From UBA9300 sp032260385 (GTDB lineage: Bacteria > Bacteroidota > Bacteroidia > Bacteroidales > VadinHA17): 6,631 nt of DNA. The notes beneath the pieces are model-generated. The model did not search any database. It was not told the DNA's origin and saw only the letters and a program-made list of their open reading frames with translations. Below, one piece after another: positions 1 to 6,270 of the stretch; within the stretch, counting starts at the first letter, position 1, and the number at the start of each line of letters is the position of its first letter. The position numbers and the translations under genes are program-made. The stretch covers positions 1-6,631 of the forward strand of contig JAVVEL010000076.1 of assembly GCA_032260385.1 (NCBI GenBank), given 5' to 3'.

Positions 1-253
1 TATGAAAAAATCCGTTGTACCCGAAATATGAAAAATAAAATCTCAACATGCAGTATAACAATGTTTTACGCTTCTGGAACTGCAAGTTGGGTTAACTGAA
101 AATATTACATAAAAGTAAGAAGTAATTGAATGAACAGAAAAAAACTGCGCTTCAAACGATTATAACTAATAACGCAACTTTTGCCTAAGAAATAATAGTT
201 TTCATCTGGTAGCCAGCGTATTCGAGATTAAAAAGGTTAGCTAATAAGAAAGA
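1..253. other. AT-rich non-coding stretch downstream of the secreted hydrolase gene
   Basis: I see no supportable gene here. All frames are broken by frequent stops, and the longest ATG-started frames I followed on the plus strand are only about 9-11 codons (from positions 2 and 131). Two small symmetric elements are visible: an 8-base palindrome TTAGCTAA at 237-244, and a 4-bp stem CTGG-TAG-CCAG at 206-216. Either could contribute to ending the minus-strand transcript of the neighbouring gene, but neither has a GC-rich stem followed by a clean U-run, so no terminator is called. There is no inverted-repeat or transposase remnant that I can recognise. Confidence 0.6.
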
Positions 254-2749
254 TTATTGATGTAATACTTTCCTTGTCATAGTTATGTTAGCATCTCTTA
301 CGTTCAAAAAATAGATTCCTTTTAATAGTTCAACATCACTGAAAGAAATTTGATTCTCAGTATCATTCATTATTTGTCCTTGGTATGCTATTCTTCCTGT
401 TAGATCATATAAGACAACATCAACTGGAAAACCATTAAATCCTGATATTTTAATTAATAATCGTTCCTTGAATGGGTTTGGATAAATTTTCACCCGTCCA
501 TTATCTGCATTATCGTTTAAGGATAAAGATTCTTCCGATAGAGTAAGCGCCAATGGCTCGTAGGCATCCGCAATCACCATATCCTTCTTAAATGTAACAC
601 TTTCGTCAATAGTATAAAAAGCTTCTTTATCTGCATCCCAGTATTTGAAATTTATCGGCTCACCATCCATCTCATTACTATAAATCATTATGGTAAAGAG
701 TCTTTTTTGAAGAGGTTCAAAATACTGACTCGTAGCAATCCCCCTACATTCAGCCTCTGAGAATGCATATAATTTACCTTCATCCGAGTACCCGGAAAGA
801 TCGCCCGCTATCTCTGCAGTAACCGAACCATTATACTCATACTTTCTGAACTCCTCGAAAATATTAGTTGAACGAATGCTATTCAGCTGCTTCTTTTTTG
901 TGCTTTCGGGGATCATAACCGGCGGGTAATCCAATGTGTCCTGTCCGGATACTCTTAGCATATATCCACTCCCCGGTTCTAGTATTGTAAGAGTCCCAAA
1001 CCATCCATACTCATCGTAATAAGTTGCACTGTGAGTATGATTTTTAAGATAGTCTTTATGATGCAGGCTAAGCGCCGTAAACGCATCCTGAATACTAATA
1101 GGATCGATAAGTGTATAGCCGATCCAGTTCCAACCCTCATTGAGAATAATCTGGTCATCATGTTCATGCAGGGGAATCCCTGCATAAATGAGTGAACATG
1201 TATCCTGTACCTTTATCTGATACAATTCTTTAGGATCCAACGAATGCAGAGAACCAAACCATCCTACATCTTCATAATACGTTGAAGAACTTACCTGACC
1301 CTTAATATAATCTCCTTCATTGATCCCTGCAGAAAAAAAGTTAGAAATAGTCATGTCAGGTAGACAGCTATTAATAGAAAACCAGTTGAACCCAGGTAAG
1401 AATGTATTATTATAATCAATAAGGTAGTCCTGCATATTGAATATGATGGCATCCGATCGCGAACTAAGGTTTGAATAAGCATCAAATGCAACTACCTGAT
1501 AAGAAAAATTTGCATCAAGAGACAAGGTGGAATCGACATATTCACAAACTTTTATACTATCCAGTAGTACATCATCACGATAAATAATATAACCTTCCAC
1601 CGCAACATTATCCAATGAAGGATTCCAGGAGATATTAATTGTTGTTGGAGAAATAAGATCAATAGAAAGATTTTCCGGAACAGTAGGAGCCTGTTTATCA
1701 GCTTGTCCCTCCGGCAATCCATCCCAACCAGACATCCTGGCTAACATCCACCACATGGCCTTGGCCAGGCGTACGGTTCCTACCTCACCTATATGATCAC
1801 CATCCTCTACATAATTCCCATCTAGATCAAGCATATTGTCAGGATGTATATAACCAAATGTTTGAATAATACCCGCATGGTCCGTCCAATCATCCAAATT
1901 CTTTTCACCTGCGTCATTCCAGCAGAGAATATCATCATAATCAAATAAAAACCCAGTTCCCCTGGCTTTAACATGCTTGCGAATATATTCGGTTTTCAAG
2001 TGTCGCTGGTATCCCAATTCATCTTTATTGACATGTGCTGCGTCCACCGGACCAGTTGTAAAGAACACCCTGGTACTGAGTCCATTCTCTTCACAGAAAA
2101 GTATATATTCCTCTGTTGCTGCGATATAAGTATCCATGCTAACTGAGTTTCCTGTTAAAAGGCTGTCTTCACGATTCAATCCCCAACGCATATTACCCTG
2201 GGGACCCCCAACGCTGCTTCCTGCCCAGCGAACCTGATGTTCCTGATCGACATCTCCACCGGGACTATTGAGCCAGCACATATCATAACACCATCCAAAG
2301 CCCATGGCGTCTAATTCATAAGCGCCGCTGGCTGCGTAAAGAATCCCATCTTTCGTTCTATTAACTGCAGCCTGGCTGGTAAACCAATCTTCCTCTCCAT
2401 AATCATATATCCAACCTGTAGCATTCTCCAAATTACCCCATGTAGCCCGATTAAATCGAAGATATTGATCTGTTTGAGATTCCGGCAGACCACTTTCGTT
2501 TATATTCACCTGAAATCGACTATCGACATCTTCAAGCAGCTGTAGTCCAATCCTGTAGCCCAAAGAATGAGATTGCCCAGGTACTGAAACCCACATCTTC
2601 TTAACACTATCAATATACTGCTGCGGAATGATATCGTAATCATCTATGATAGCATGATCCGCTATTATGACTTGAGAATGAACATGGCTCACATTTAATA
2701 ATCCTAAAAAGATAATTAAATAAGCAATTTTTCGATAGTGTAATTTCAT
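254..2749 (-). CDS. Secreted multidomain SGNH-like hydrolase with FN3, tandem repeats and T9SS sorting domain
   Basis: This encodes a predicted 831-residue exported protein. Residues 1-25 form a signal peptide (basic start, hydrophobic core, cut before Gln26). Residues ~51-343 resemble an SGNH-type hydrolase: a GQSHS motif puts the candidate nucleophile at Ser60, and a DGDH sequence (Asp316, His319) fits the DxxH block near the domain end. The substrate is unknown; acyl or acetyl esters on glycans are an inference. A fibronectin III domain (~353-438) follows, then two tandem repeats (~452-527 and 538-609), a beta-rich module (~632-740) with Glu-Cys-Arg-Gly-Ile-Ala, and a T9SS type A sorting domain (~749-831) with the YPNPF motif and a terminal Lys-Val-Leu. 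The open frame extends to a GTG at 2806, but the added residues precede the signal peptide, so ATG at 2749 is preferred; ATG at 2752 is equally possible. I expect export by Sec, then T9SS release or anchoring at the surface. Confidence 0.85.
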   Translation of the reverse strand: MKLHYRKIAYLIIFLGLLNVSHVHSQVIIADHAIIDDYDIIPQQYIDSVKKMWVSVPGQSHSLGYRIGLQLLEDVDSRFQVNINESGLPESQTDQYLRFNRATWGNLENATGWIYDYGEEDWFTSQAAVNRTKDGILYAASGAYELDAMGFGWCYDMCWLNSPGGDVDQEHQVRWAGSSVGGPQGNMRWGLNREDSLLTGNSVSMDTYIAATEEYILFCEENGLSTRVFFTTGPVDAAHVNKDELGYQRHLKTEYIRKHVKARGTGFLFDYDDILCWNDAGEKNLDDWTDHAGIIQTFGYIHPDNMLDLDGNYVEDGDHIGEVGTVRLAKAMWWMLARMSGWDGLPEGQADKQAPTVPENLSIDLISPTTINISWNPSLDNVAVEGYIIYRDDVLLDSIKVCEYVDSTLSLDANFSYQVVAFDAYSNLSSRSDAIIFNMQDYLIDYNNTFLPGFNWFSINSCLPDMTISNFFSAGINEGDYIKGQVSSSTYYEDVGWFGSLHSLDPKELYQIKVQDTCSLIYAGIPLHEHDDQIILNEGWNWIGYTLIDPISIQDAFTALSLHHKDYLKNHTHSATYYDEYGWFGTLTILEPGSGYMLRVSGQDTLDYPPVMIPESTKKKQLNSIRSTNIFEEFRKYEYNGSVTAEIAGDLSGYSDEGKLYAFSEAECRGIATSQYFEPLQKRLFTIMIYSNEMDGEPINFKYWDADKEAFYTIDESVTFKKDMVIADAYEPLALTLSEESLSLNDNADNGRVKIYPNPFKERLLIKISGFNGFPVDVVLYDLTGRIAYQGQIMNDTENQISFSDVELLKGIYFLNVRDANITMTRKVLHQ
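257..505 (-). other. T9SS type A C-terminal sorting domain (sub-feature of the hydrolase gene)
   Basis: The last ~83 residues form the compact beta-sandwich sorting signal of the type IX (Por) secretion system. Visible landmarks are Val-Lys-Ile-Tyr-Pro-Asn-Pro-Phe, then Leu-Leu-Ile-Lys-Ile, then Val-Val-Leu-Tyr-Asp-Leu-Thr-Gly-Arg, then Leu-Leu-Lys-Gly-Ile-Tyr-Phe-Leu-Asn-Val, and a basic end with Thr-Arg-Lys-Val-Leu. The spacing and order match the family, and such domains are normally removed on the outer surface. It implies that the host encodes T9SS components elsewhere; none are in this window. Confidence 0.93.
923..1396 (-). repeat. Two tandem ~75-residue 'G-x-NW ... GWFG-x-L ... GY' repeats
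   Basis: Within the secreted hydrolase, two adjacent units share an ordered pattern. Each starts with Gly-Phe/Trp-Asn-Trp, then has a hydrophobic-rich helix-like stretch, Asp-Tyr-(Ile/Leu)-Lys, Ser-(Ser/Ala)-Thr-Tyr-Tyr, Gly-Trp-Phe-Gly-(Ser/Thr)-Leu, Leu-(Asp/Glu)-Pro, a Tyr-x-(Ile/Leu)-(Lys/Arg)-Val strand, and a closing Asp-Thr. The first unit covers about 1169-1396 and the second about 923-1138. At DNA level an 11-base word CCAAACCATCC is kept in both (996-1006 and 1254-1264). I have seen this kind of paired repeat beside sorting domains in other Bacteroidota extracellular proteins. Its role is unknown; carbohydrate binding or a spacer are guesses. Confidence 0.75.
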
Positions 2750-2791
2750 CATATAATATTTGTGGCAATTAACTAATTCTATTTTGATAAA

Positions 2792-2822
2792 CAAAATATT
2801 TAACACCCTATTAACTTGTAAA
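2792..2822 (-). promoter_or_regulatory. Possible Bacteroidota-type promoter of the secreted hydrolase gene
   Basis: Read on the minus strand, TTTACA (2822 to 2817) is followed after 18 bases by TATTTTG (2798 to 2792), about 42 bases before the preferred ATG at 2749. This loosely resembles the Bacteroidota -33 TTTG / -7 TAnnTTTG pair, but the -7 element is one base short of consensus and the region is AT-rich, so chance is a real alternative. If it is real, transcription would start inside the GTG-extended frame, which supports the ATG start at 2749-2752. Confidence 0.25.
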
Positions 2823-2892
2823 TTAACGGTATAATCATAATTTAAGCCATTATATCACTATACTTGCCATAATAAAATATTGAAGTTACTAC

Positions 2893-2948
2893 TATCTAAA
2901 ATAGTAGCCGCCTCATTAGAAGTAAATGAAGCGGCTAGTTTTTAGATA
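2893..2948 (-). terminator. Strong hairpin, probable bidirectional-looking terminator after the lipoprotein gene
   Basis: A 13-bp stem pairs TAGCCGCCTCATT (2905-2917) with AATGAAGCGGCTA (2925-2937), with one G-U type mismatch and a 7-base loop. After a small internal bulge the pairing resumes between ATCTAAAA (2894-2901) and TTTTAGAT (2940-2947). It lies 33 bases past the lipoprotein stop codon on the minus strand. Flanking T-rich bases occur on both strands (GTTTTTA on plus, CTATTTTAG on minus), so it could work in either direction, though no plus-strand gene reads into it here. It suggests that the lipoprotein and the secreted hydrolase are separate transcription units. Confidence 0.75.
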
Positions 2949-2969
2949 TTTAGACCTACTATTCTAAGT

Positions 2970-3971
2970 CTATAAGCATATTTTAATTTTAGGGATATAA
3001 AACATCCACCTCGTAGATTCAATATCATCTATATCTGCATAACTTGTATTAGTCTCCCCTACATATACAGAATGATAATGAAACAGGCTACTGGTTTCAT
3101 TCTTATCAGGAAACAAAGTATATTGCGGGCACCCATACAACAGACTGAGGTTTTCTATTTCTTCTATACTCCCAACGTAAACATACGACTTATTAACATT
3201 TCTATTGGCAAATGCGGAAGTAATTGTAAAATTTAAAGAACCTTCACTATAATCTACTTCAGCATATCCAATGATATCATTAGAGTTATAATTATCATGA
3301 TCCCATAAATAACTTAATGCATATGTATTACTTTGAAAATTGTTAAGATCAACTTCGAAGTATCCAAAATATTTCCCCCAGTAACAAGTCGGCCAAATAG
3401 CGTCGCCATGTAAACCTGCCCATAACCAGTCATAATTTTCATGTGAAATATTCGCTTTTACTAAAAAAGCAACTTTTTTCTGCTCATCTCCGGGTTTTGC
3501 CCAGGCCGTTTCTCCATTGGTCAAAGCAACATGAACAACAACATCTACAATACATCCATTTTCTTGTATGAGCCCATCTAATGGAATTGCAAAAACAACT
3601 TGATCAACAGGTTCGTTTTCGTACTTGTAAGGAAATTTTCCTATTGTTGGATTTCCTGCATTATTTACTGGCATATTATCAATTGAGCCAGCATAAACCG
3701 CAGCATCCTCAATTAAATGTTCATCAACAGTTACCTGCATAAAAAAATGCGTTTCCGATTTGGCTAATGCAACCTGCCCAACATACTCAGTCTGCCCAGC
3801 AATCAAATCATTATATCCAATAATATCCGCATTCAATGGGATAGAAGTTAGAGTTTTAAGAACTGAGTCTTGCATCGGGTTCATAAAATCATCATCCTTT
3901 TCACAGGAAACCATAATGATTGCACCTGCTAAAAGGGTAATTCCAAGTTTAAAAAAACTTTTATTCTTCAT
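2970..3971 (-). CDS. Predicted surface lipoprotein of unknown function with internal duplication
   Basis: This is a 333-residue protein. Residues 1-22 are a lipoprotein signal peptide and Cys23, in Met-Val-Ser-Cys, is the expected lipidated residue. The Glu-Lys-Asp-Asp-Asp after the cysteine resembles the lipoprotein export signal that sends Bacteroidota lipoproteins to the outer face of the outer membrane. The mature part looks beta-rich and aromatic-rich, with no catalytic motif that I recognise. Two segments look related: ~48-100 and ~231-272 each have Asp-Ile-Ile-Gly-Tyr near the start and a Val-Tyr-(Ala/Val)-Gly-Ser-Ile strand about 40-30 residues later. The first also carries Gly-Asn-Pro-x-Ile-Gly-Lys-Phe-Pro-Tyr (~106-115), seen in other secreted bacterial proteins of unknown role. 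The ATG is set by the signal peptide. The gene begins 67 bases after the sugar transferase stop and is visibly more AT-rich than it. No function is assigned; adhesion or matrix contact is only a guess. Confidence 0.85.
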   Translation of the reverse strand: MKNKSFFKLGITLLAGAIIMVSCEKDDDFMNPMQDSVLKTLTSIPLNADIIGYNDLIAGQTEYVGQVALAKSETHFFMQVTVDEHLIEDAAVYAGSIDNMPVNNAGNPTIGKFPYKYENEPVDQVVFAIPLDGLIQENGCIVDVVVHVALTNGETAWAKPGDEQKKVAFLVKANISHENYDWLWAGLHGDAIWPTCYWGKYFGYFEVDLNNFQSNTYALSYLWDHDNYNSNDIIGYAEVDYSEGSLNFTITSAFANRNVNKSYVYVGSIEEIENLSLLYGCPQYTLFPDKNETSSLFHYHSVYVGETNTSYADIDDIESTRWMFYIPKIKICL

Positions 3972-4038
3972 AGTTTTAAGATTTAATATGAATTGAAATA
4001 TTATCTATTTTAAAAATACATTAGACTACTGTAATAAA

Positions 4039-5478
4039 TTAATGCCCACCTGCACTTATAAAAGTTCTTAATGTCTTCACAAACAGACCCATGTCACGGT
4101 AGAGACTCCAGTTCTTTATATAGCCCAGATCGAGCCGCATCCATTCTTCAAAGGAGACATTGTGCCGGTCGGGCACTACCTGCCAGGAGCATGTGATGCC
4201 GGGCTTCACAGAAAGCCTTTTGAGCTGCCATCGCTTGTATTTCTTTACTTCTTTTTCAAGTGGGGGACGAGGACCTACCAATGACATCTCCCCTTTGAGG
4301 ACGTTGAAGAGCTGGGGCAATTCATCCAGACCGGTCTTACGAAGGAATCGCCCTACCCTGGTGATGCGGGGATCATGCGCGATCTTGAATACCGGTCCAT
4401 CTGCTTCATTTTTGTCCTGGAGCCTGGCCAGCAACTCTTCAGCATTAACCACCATGGTCCTGAATTTATACAATTTGAATTTCCTTCCACGCAACCCGAT
4501 TCGCTCCTGCTTAAAGAAGACCGGGCCCCTGGAGTCTATCCTTATAACGATAGCCAGAAGCAGGAACAAGGGAGCCAGTAAGATCACAGCCATCAAAGAA
4601 AAGTACATATCACCCATATTTTTCAGAATAAGCGACATGCTGTTGGAGGGAGCGTCTATCAGTGCCAGCTCTTCCTCGTGAGCCACGGTCTGTAATTGGA
4701 AATCAACCGGATCGATCGGAGAGACCGTAGACTGCAGTCTGAAAATAACACCAGTCTCATTGCAAATGTCAGCGATTGCCCTGGCAACACTCCTGTTCAC
4801 ATCCTTCTTGCAATGCAATACTTCATCAATAACCTCATTGTCAAGAATGGACTTTAAGTTATCGGTTTCAGGATATATATTGATGGTATCGCCATATTTG
4901 GCTTTCAGCAACCTGGAATTGGTCATGATGCCATGGATCCTGAAACCCCATTCCTTCTGCTCAATCAACCGCTCAATAATGTTATCCGAGAAAGCATCAG
5001 CAAGCACCAGCACATTGTGCACGCTGTGCCCCTGGCTGCGGTAGGTCTTCAATGCTTTGTAGGCCAGGATCCGGAATGAACCATTGAGAAAAAACATCAC
5101 GGTAACATAAACAACAATCAGCTCAATGGGAATAGAGGTTAGCCTAAGTAATACTTTTACTACGGTCAGCCCCACAAAGGTAACAAATGCAACGCGGCTC
5201 AACTGGAATGCCAGTGTCCGGTAACGCTGGGTCCGGGGAACCTTGGCCATGGCGGTCACCCTCGACAGCACAAACCAGGACATCATAATAAATATAAACA
5301 ATATGGAAACCTGGCCGTTCCTGATCACCATGTCCGGAACAATATATTTTTGTGTAATGAACAATGCGATGGGAAATGCCAGTGCTGCAAGTACAAGCTC
5401 GAACAAGTCAATCACAAATTTGGCCCTGCCCTTGTTGTTGATCCTGTAATCTCTCAGTTTACTGTATAAGTGCGTCAT
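4039..5478 (-). CDS. Exopolysaccharide polyprenyl glycosylphosphotransferase (initiating sugar-phosphate transferase)
   Basis: This 479-residue membrane enzyme should transfer a sugar-1-phosphate from a nucleotide sugar to undecaprenyl phosphate, the first membrane step of capsule or exopolysaccharide synthesis. The length and architecture fit the WcaJ/PssY-like polyisoprenyl-phosphate hexose-1-phosphate transferases. There are four N-terminal membrane segments (~21-42, 52-72, 91-108, 112-132), a cytoplasmic Rossmann-like region (~145-270) whose glycine motif is degenerate, a fifth hydrophobic segment (~286-306) and the C-terminal catalytic domain (~307-479). The catalytic part shows Gln-Glu-Arg-Ile-Gly (314-318), Lys-Phe-Arg-Thr-Met (328-332), the catalytic pair Asp375-Glu376 in Leu-Asp-Glu-Leu-Pro-Gln-Leu, and Val-Gly-Pro-Arg-Pro (391-395). 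After Pro-Gly-Ile-Thr it reads Cys-Ser-Trp-Gln-Val-Val-Pro-Asp-Arg-His-Asn instead of the commoner Trp-Gln-Val-Ser-Gly-Arg-Asn. The sugar cannot be told from sequence alone. An AAGGA site lies 9 bases before the ATG, supporting this start. No other polysaccharide genes are in view. Confidence 0.95.
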   Translation of the reverse strand: MTHLYSKLRDYRINNKGRAKFVIDLFELVLAALAFPIALFITQKYIVPDMVIRNGQVSILFIFIMMSWFVLSRVTAMAKVPRTQRYRTLAFQLSRVAFVTFVGLTVVKVLLRLTSIPIELIVVYVTVMFFLNGSFRILAYKALKTYRSQGHSVHNVLVLADAFSDNIIERLIEQKEWGFRIHGIMTNSRLLKAKYGDTINIYPETDNLKSILDNEVIDEVLHCKKDVNRSVARAIADICNETGVIFRLQSTVSPIDPVDFQLQTVAHEEELALIDAPSNSMSLILKNMGDMYFSLMAVILLAPLFLLLAIVIRIDSRGPVFFKQERIGLRGRKFKLYKFRTMVVNAEELLARLQDKNEADGPVFKIAHDPRITRVGRFLRKTGLDELPQLFNVLKGEMSLVGPRPPLEKEVKKYKRWQLKRLSVKPGITCSWQVVPDRHNVSFEEWMRLDLGYIKNWSLYRDMGLFVKTLRTFISAGGH

Positions 5479-5775
5479 AATCTTTCATCCTTTTTGAAAA
5501 GGTCATACGAATTTCAGAATTTATAACAACTAATACCACTTTTTGATGTTAAAGGTTTATCATATTTGACCAATACGGAATTGACAGGATCAAATGCCTC
5601 AAATAGCTTAGCCAAGGGCTAAATCCACCCAATGAACTGCATGATTCTTTCCCCTATTGTTAATTTGTTTTTATCACCCAAAATGATTCTTTCATCATAT
5701 TGACAGTTCGAAAGCATCCTTTTTAAGAAGTAGTATGCGTACCTTTAATCACGTTAAAAAGCCGCCGTAAGGAAG
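5479..5775. promoter_or_regulatory. Divergent intergenic region between sugar transferase and siaC-like gene
   Basis: These 297 bases should hold the promoters of two divergent genes. I see no coding frame of note. Structured elements are: an exact 11-base direct repeat ATGATTCTTTC at 5641-5651 and 5683-5693, spaced 42 bases start to start; an exact 10-base repeat CATCCTTTTT at 5486-5495 and 5715-5724; a hairpin or operator-like TTAGCC-AAG-GGCTAA at 5608-5622; and TTGACA words at 5580-5585 and 5700-5705, the second without a good partner 17 bases on. A TACCTTTA at 5740-5747 is one base off TAnnTTTG but lacks a -33 partner. The promoters therefore cannot be placed with confidence. The repeats are candidate regulator sites. 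Confidence 0.5.
5484..5502 (-). promoter_or_regulatory. Shine-Dalgarno site inside a small inverted repeat before the sugar transferase gene
   Basis: On the minus strand AAGGA (ending at 5488) lies 9 bases before the ATG at 5478, which is good spacing and unusual in a window where most genes lack a site. The same bases form the 3' arm of the inverted repeat CCTTTT-TG-AAAAGG at 5489-5502. In the mRNA this could fold so that most of the ribosome binding site is paired, or in DNA it could serve as a half-symmetric operator. The stem is short and mostly A-U with a 2-3 base loop, so by itself it would be weak. Confidence 0.45.
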
Positions 5776-6162
5776 ATGAATGATCTGATTATAGCACCGT
5801 CTGAGAAAACACCCGGGGTGGATCTGTCCCAGGGAATTTTGTTTTTCCATGGGCGCTCCATCATTAATAACACGAAGTCCTTCTTCGAACCGATCTTTGC
5901 CTGGGTCAGGCATTACTTAAAGAACCCTGCAGAGCTGACAGCGGTTACGATCAAGCTTGAATATATCGATTCTCCATCCCTGCAGGCGCTGTTCCAGCTA
6001 TTGCAACAACTTAAAGAACTCGGTCAGAATGGCCATGTTCTGCTGGTGAACTGGTATTATATCTACGGTGACCTTGAAATGCTTGAATTGGGACACATGG
6101 TACAGGAAAGACTTGAGATTGAGTTTGATTTCTATGAGTTCCAACCCGAACATATTGATTAA
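5776..6162 (+). CDS. SiaC-family (DUF1987) regulatory phosphoprotein
   Basis: This is a complete 128-residue cytoplasmic protein of the usual size for the family. The order of landmarks matches it: Phe-Phe-Glu-Pro-Ile-Phe-x-Trp (36-43) at the start of a helix, the strand Thr-Ile-Lys-Leu-Glu-Tyr-Ile-Asp-Ser-Pro-Ser (58-68), a leucine-rich helix (69-82), Val-Asn-Trp-Tyr-Tyr (91-95), an acidic helix, and the closing Phe-Asp-Phe-Tyr-Glu-Phe strand (117-122). In Pseudomonas aeruginosa, SiaC is phosphorylated on Thr by the kinase SiaB and dephosphorylated by SiaA, and the unmodified form activates the diguanylate cyclase SiaD. Here Ser66 appears to sit at the phosphosite. No SiaA, SiaB or SiaD homologue is recognised in the window, so the partner is unknown. 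ATG at 5776 is the only start, because an in-frame TAA lies at 5755-5757. A purine stretch AAGGAAG directly abuts the ATG, too close for normal Shine-Dalgarno pairing. Confidence 0.85.
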   Translation: MNDLIIAPSEKTPGVDLSQGILFFHGRSIINNTKSFFEPIFAWVRHYLKNPAELTAVTIKLEYIDSPSLQALFQLLQQLKELGQNGHVLLVNWYYIYGDLEMLELGHMVQERLEIEFDFYEFQPEHID

Positions 6163-6270
6163 ACGCAGGTGCCTTGTATACAGTTTTTTCGCTCTATAAA
6201 GTTCTTTACATTAAGTTTTTTTTAATTTAGCCCGGGTAATCACGGTAAACGCAAAACAACCAGCAACGCA
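6163..6270 (+). promoter_or_regulatory. Short intergenic region with possible promoter for the right-edge gene
   Basis: This 108-base gap follows the siaC-like stop. A T-run at 6184-6189 has no convincing stem before it. TAATTTAG at 6223-6230 is one base off the Bacteroidota -7 consensus TAnnTTTG and lies 40 bases before the ATG at 6271; a matching -33 TTTG at the right distance is not clear. The leader is A/C-rich with no Shine-Dalgarno site, common in this phylum. The two plus-strand genes may be co-transcribed or the second may have its own promoter; the sequence does not decide. Confidence 0.3.

Noticed and set aside
131..166. Short basic ATG-started frame (about 11 codons) on the plus strand near the left end
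   Set aside because: It is too short to separate from chance, with no promoter or relative that I can identify.
979..1185. Open frame on the minus strand inside the secreted hydrolase gene, and another at 2311-2493
   Set aside because: They lie in other frames of the conserved 831-residue protein, whose domains run through both regions without a break.
2750..2806. GTG-started extension of the hydrolase gene by 19 residues
   Set aside because: The extra residues precede a well-formed signal peptide, which would then be internal, and a possible promoter overlaps the extension. ATG at 2749 or 2752 is more likely.
4160..5449. Several plus-strand open frames of 68-173 codons opposite the sugar transferase gene, and similar ones opposite the lipoprotein gene (e.g. 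3760-3996)
   Set aside because: They are antisense to strongly supported conserved proteins, resemble no family, and have no start signals of their own. They follow from the codon composition of the real genes.
5459..5488. Nine-codon frame (ATG at 5488 on the minus strand) overlapping the sugar transferase start out of frame
   Set aside because: It could be a leader peptide, but it abuts AAGG with no spacing, and so short a frame is expected by chance.
5700..5728. TTGACA at 5700-5705 as a sigma-70 style -35 box for the siaC-like gene
   Set aside because: No acceptable -10 hexamer lies about 17 bases on, and the primary sigma factor of Bacteroidota does not use this consensus.
6163..6192. 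Possible terminator after the siaC-like gene with a T-run at 6184-6189
   Set aside because: The preceding TTGTATACAG can form only a tiny imperfect palindrome with no GC-rich stem.
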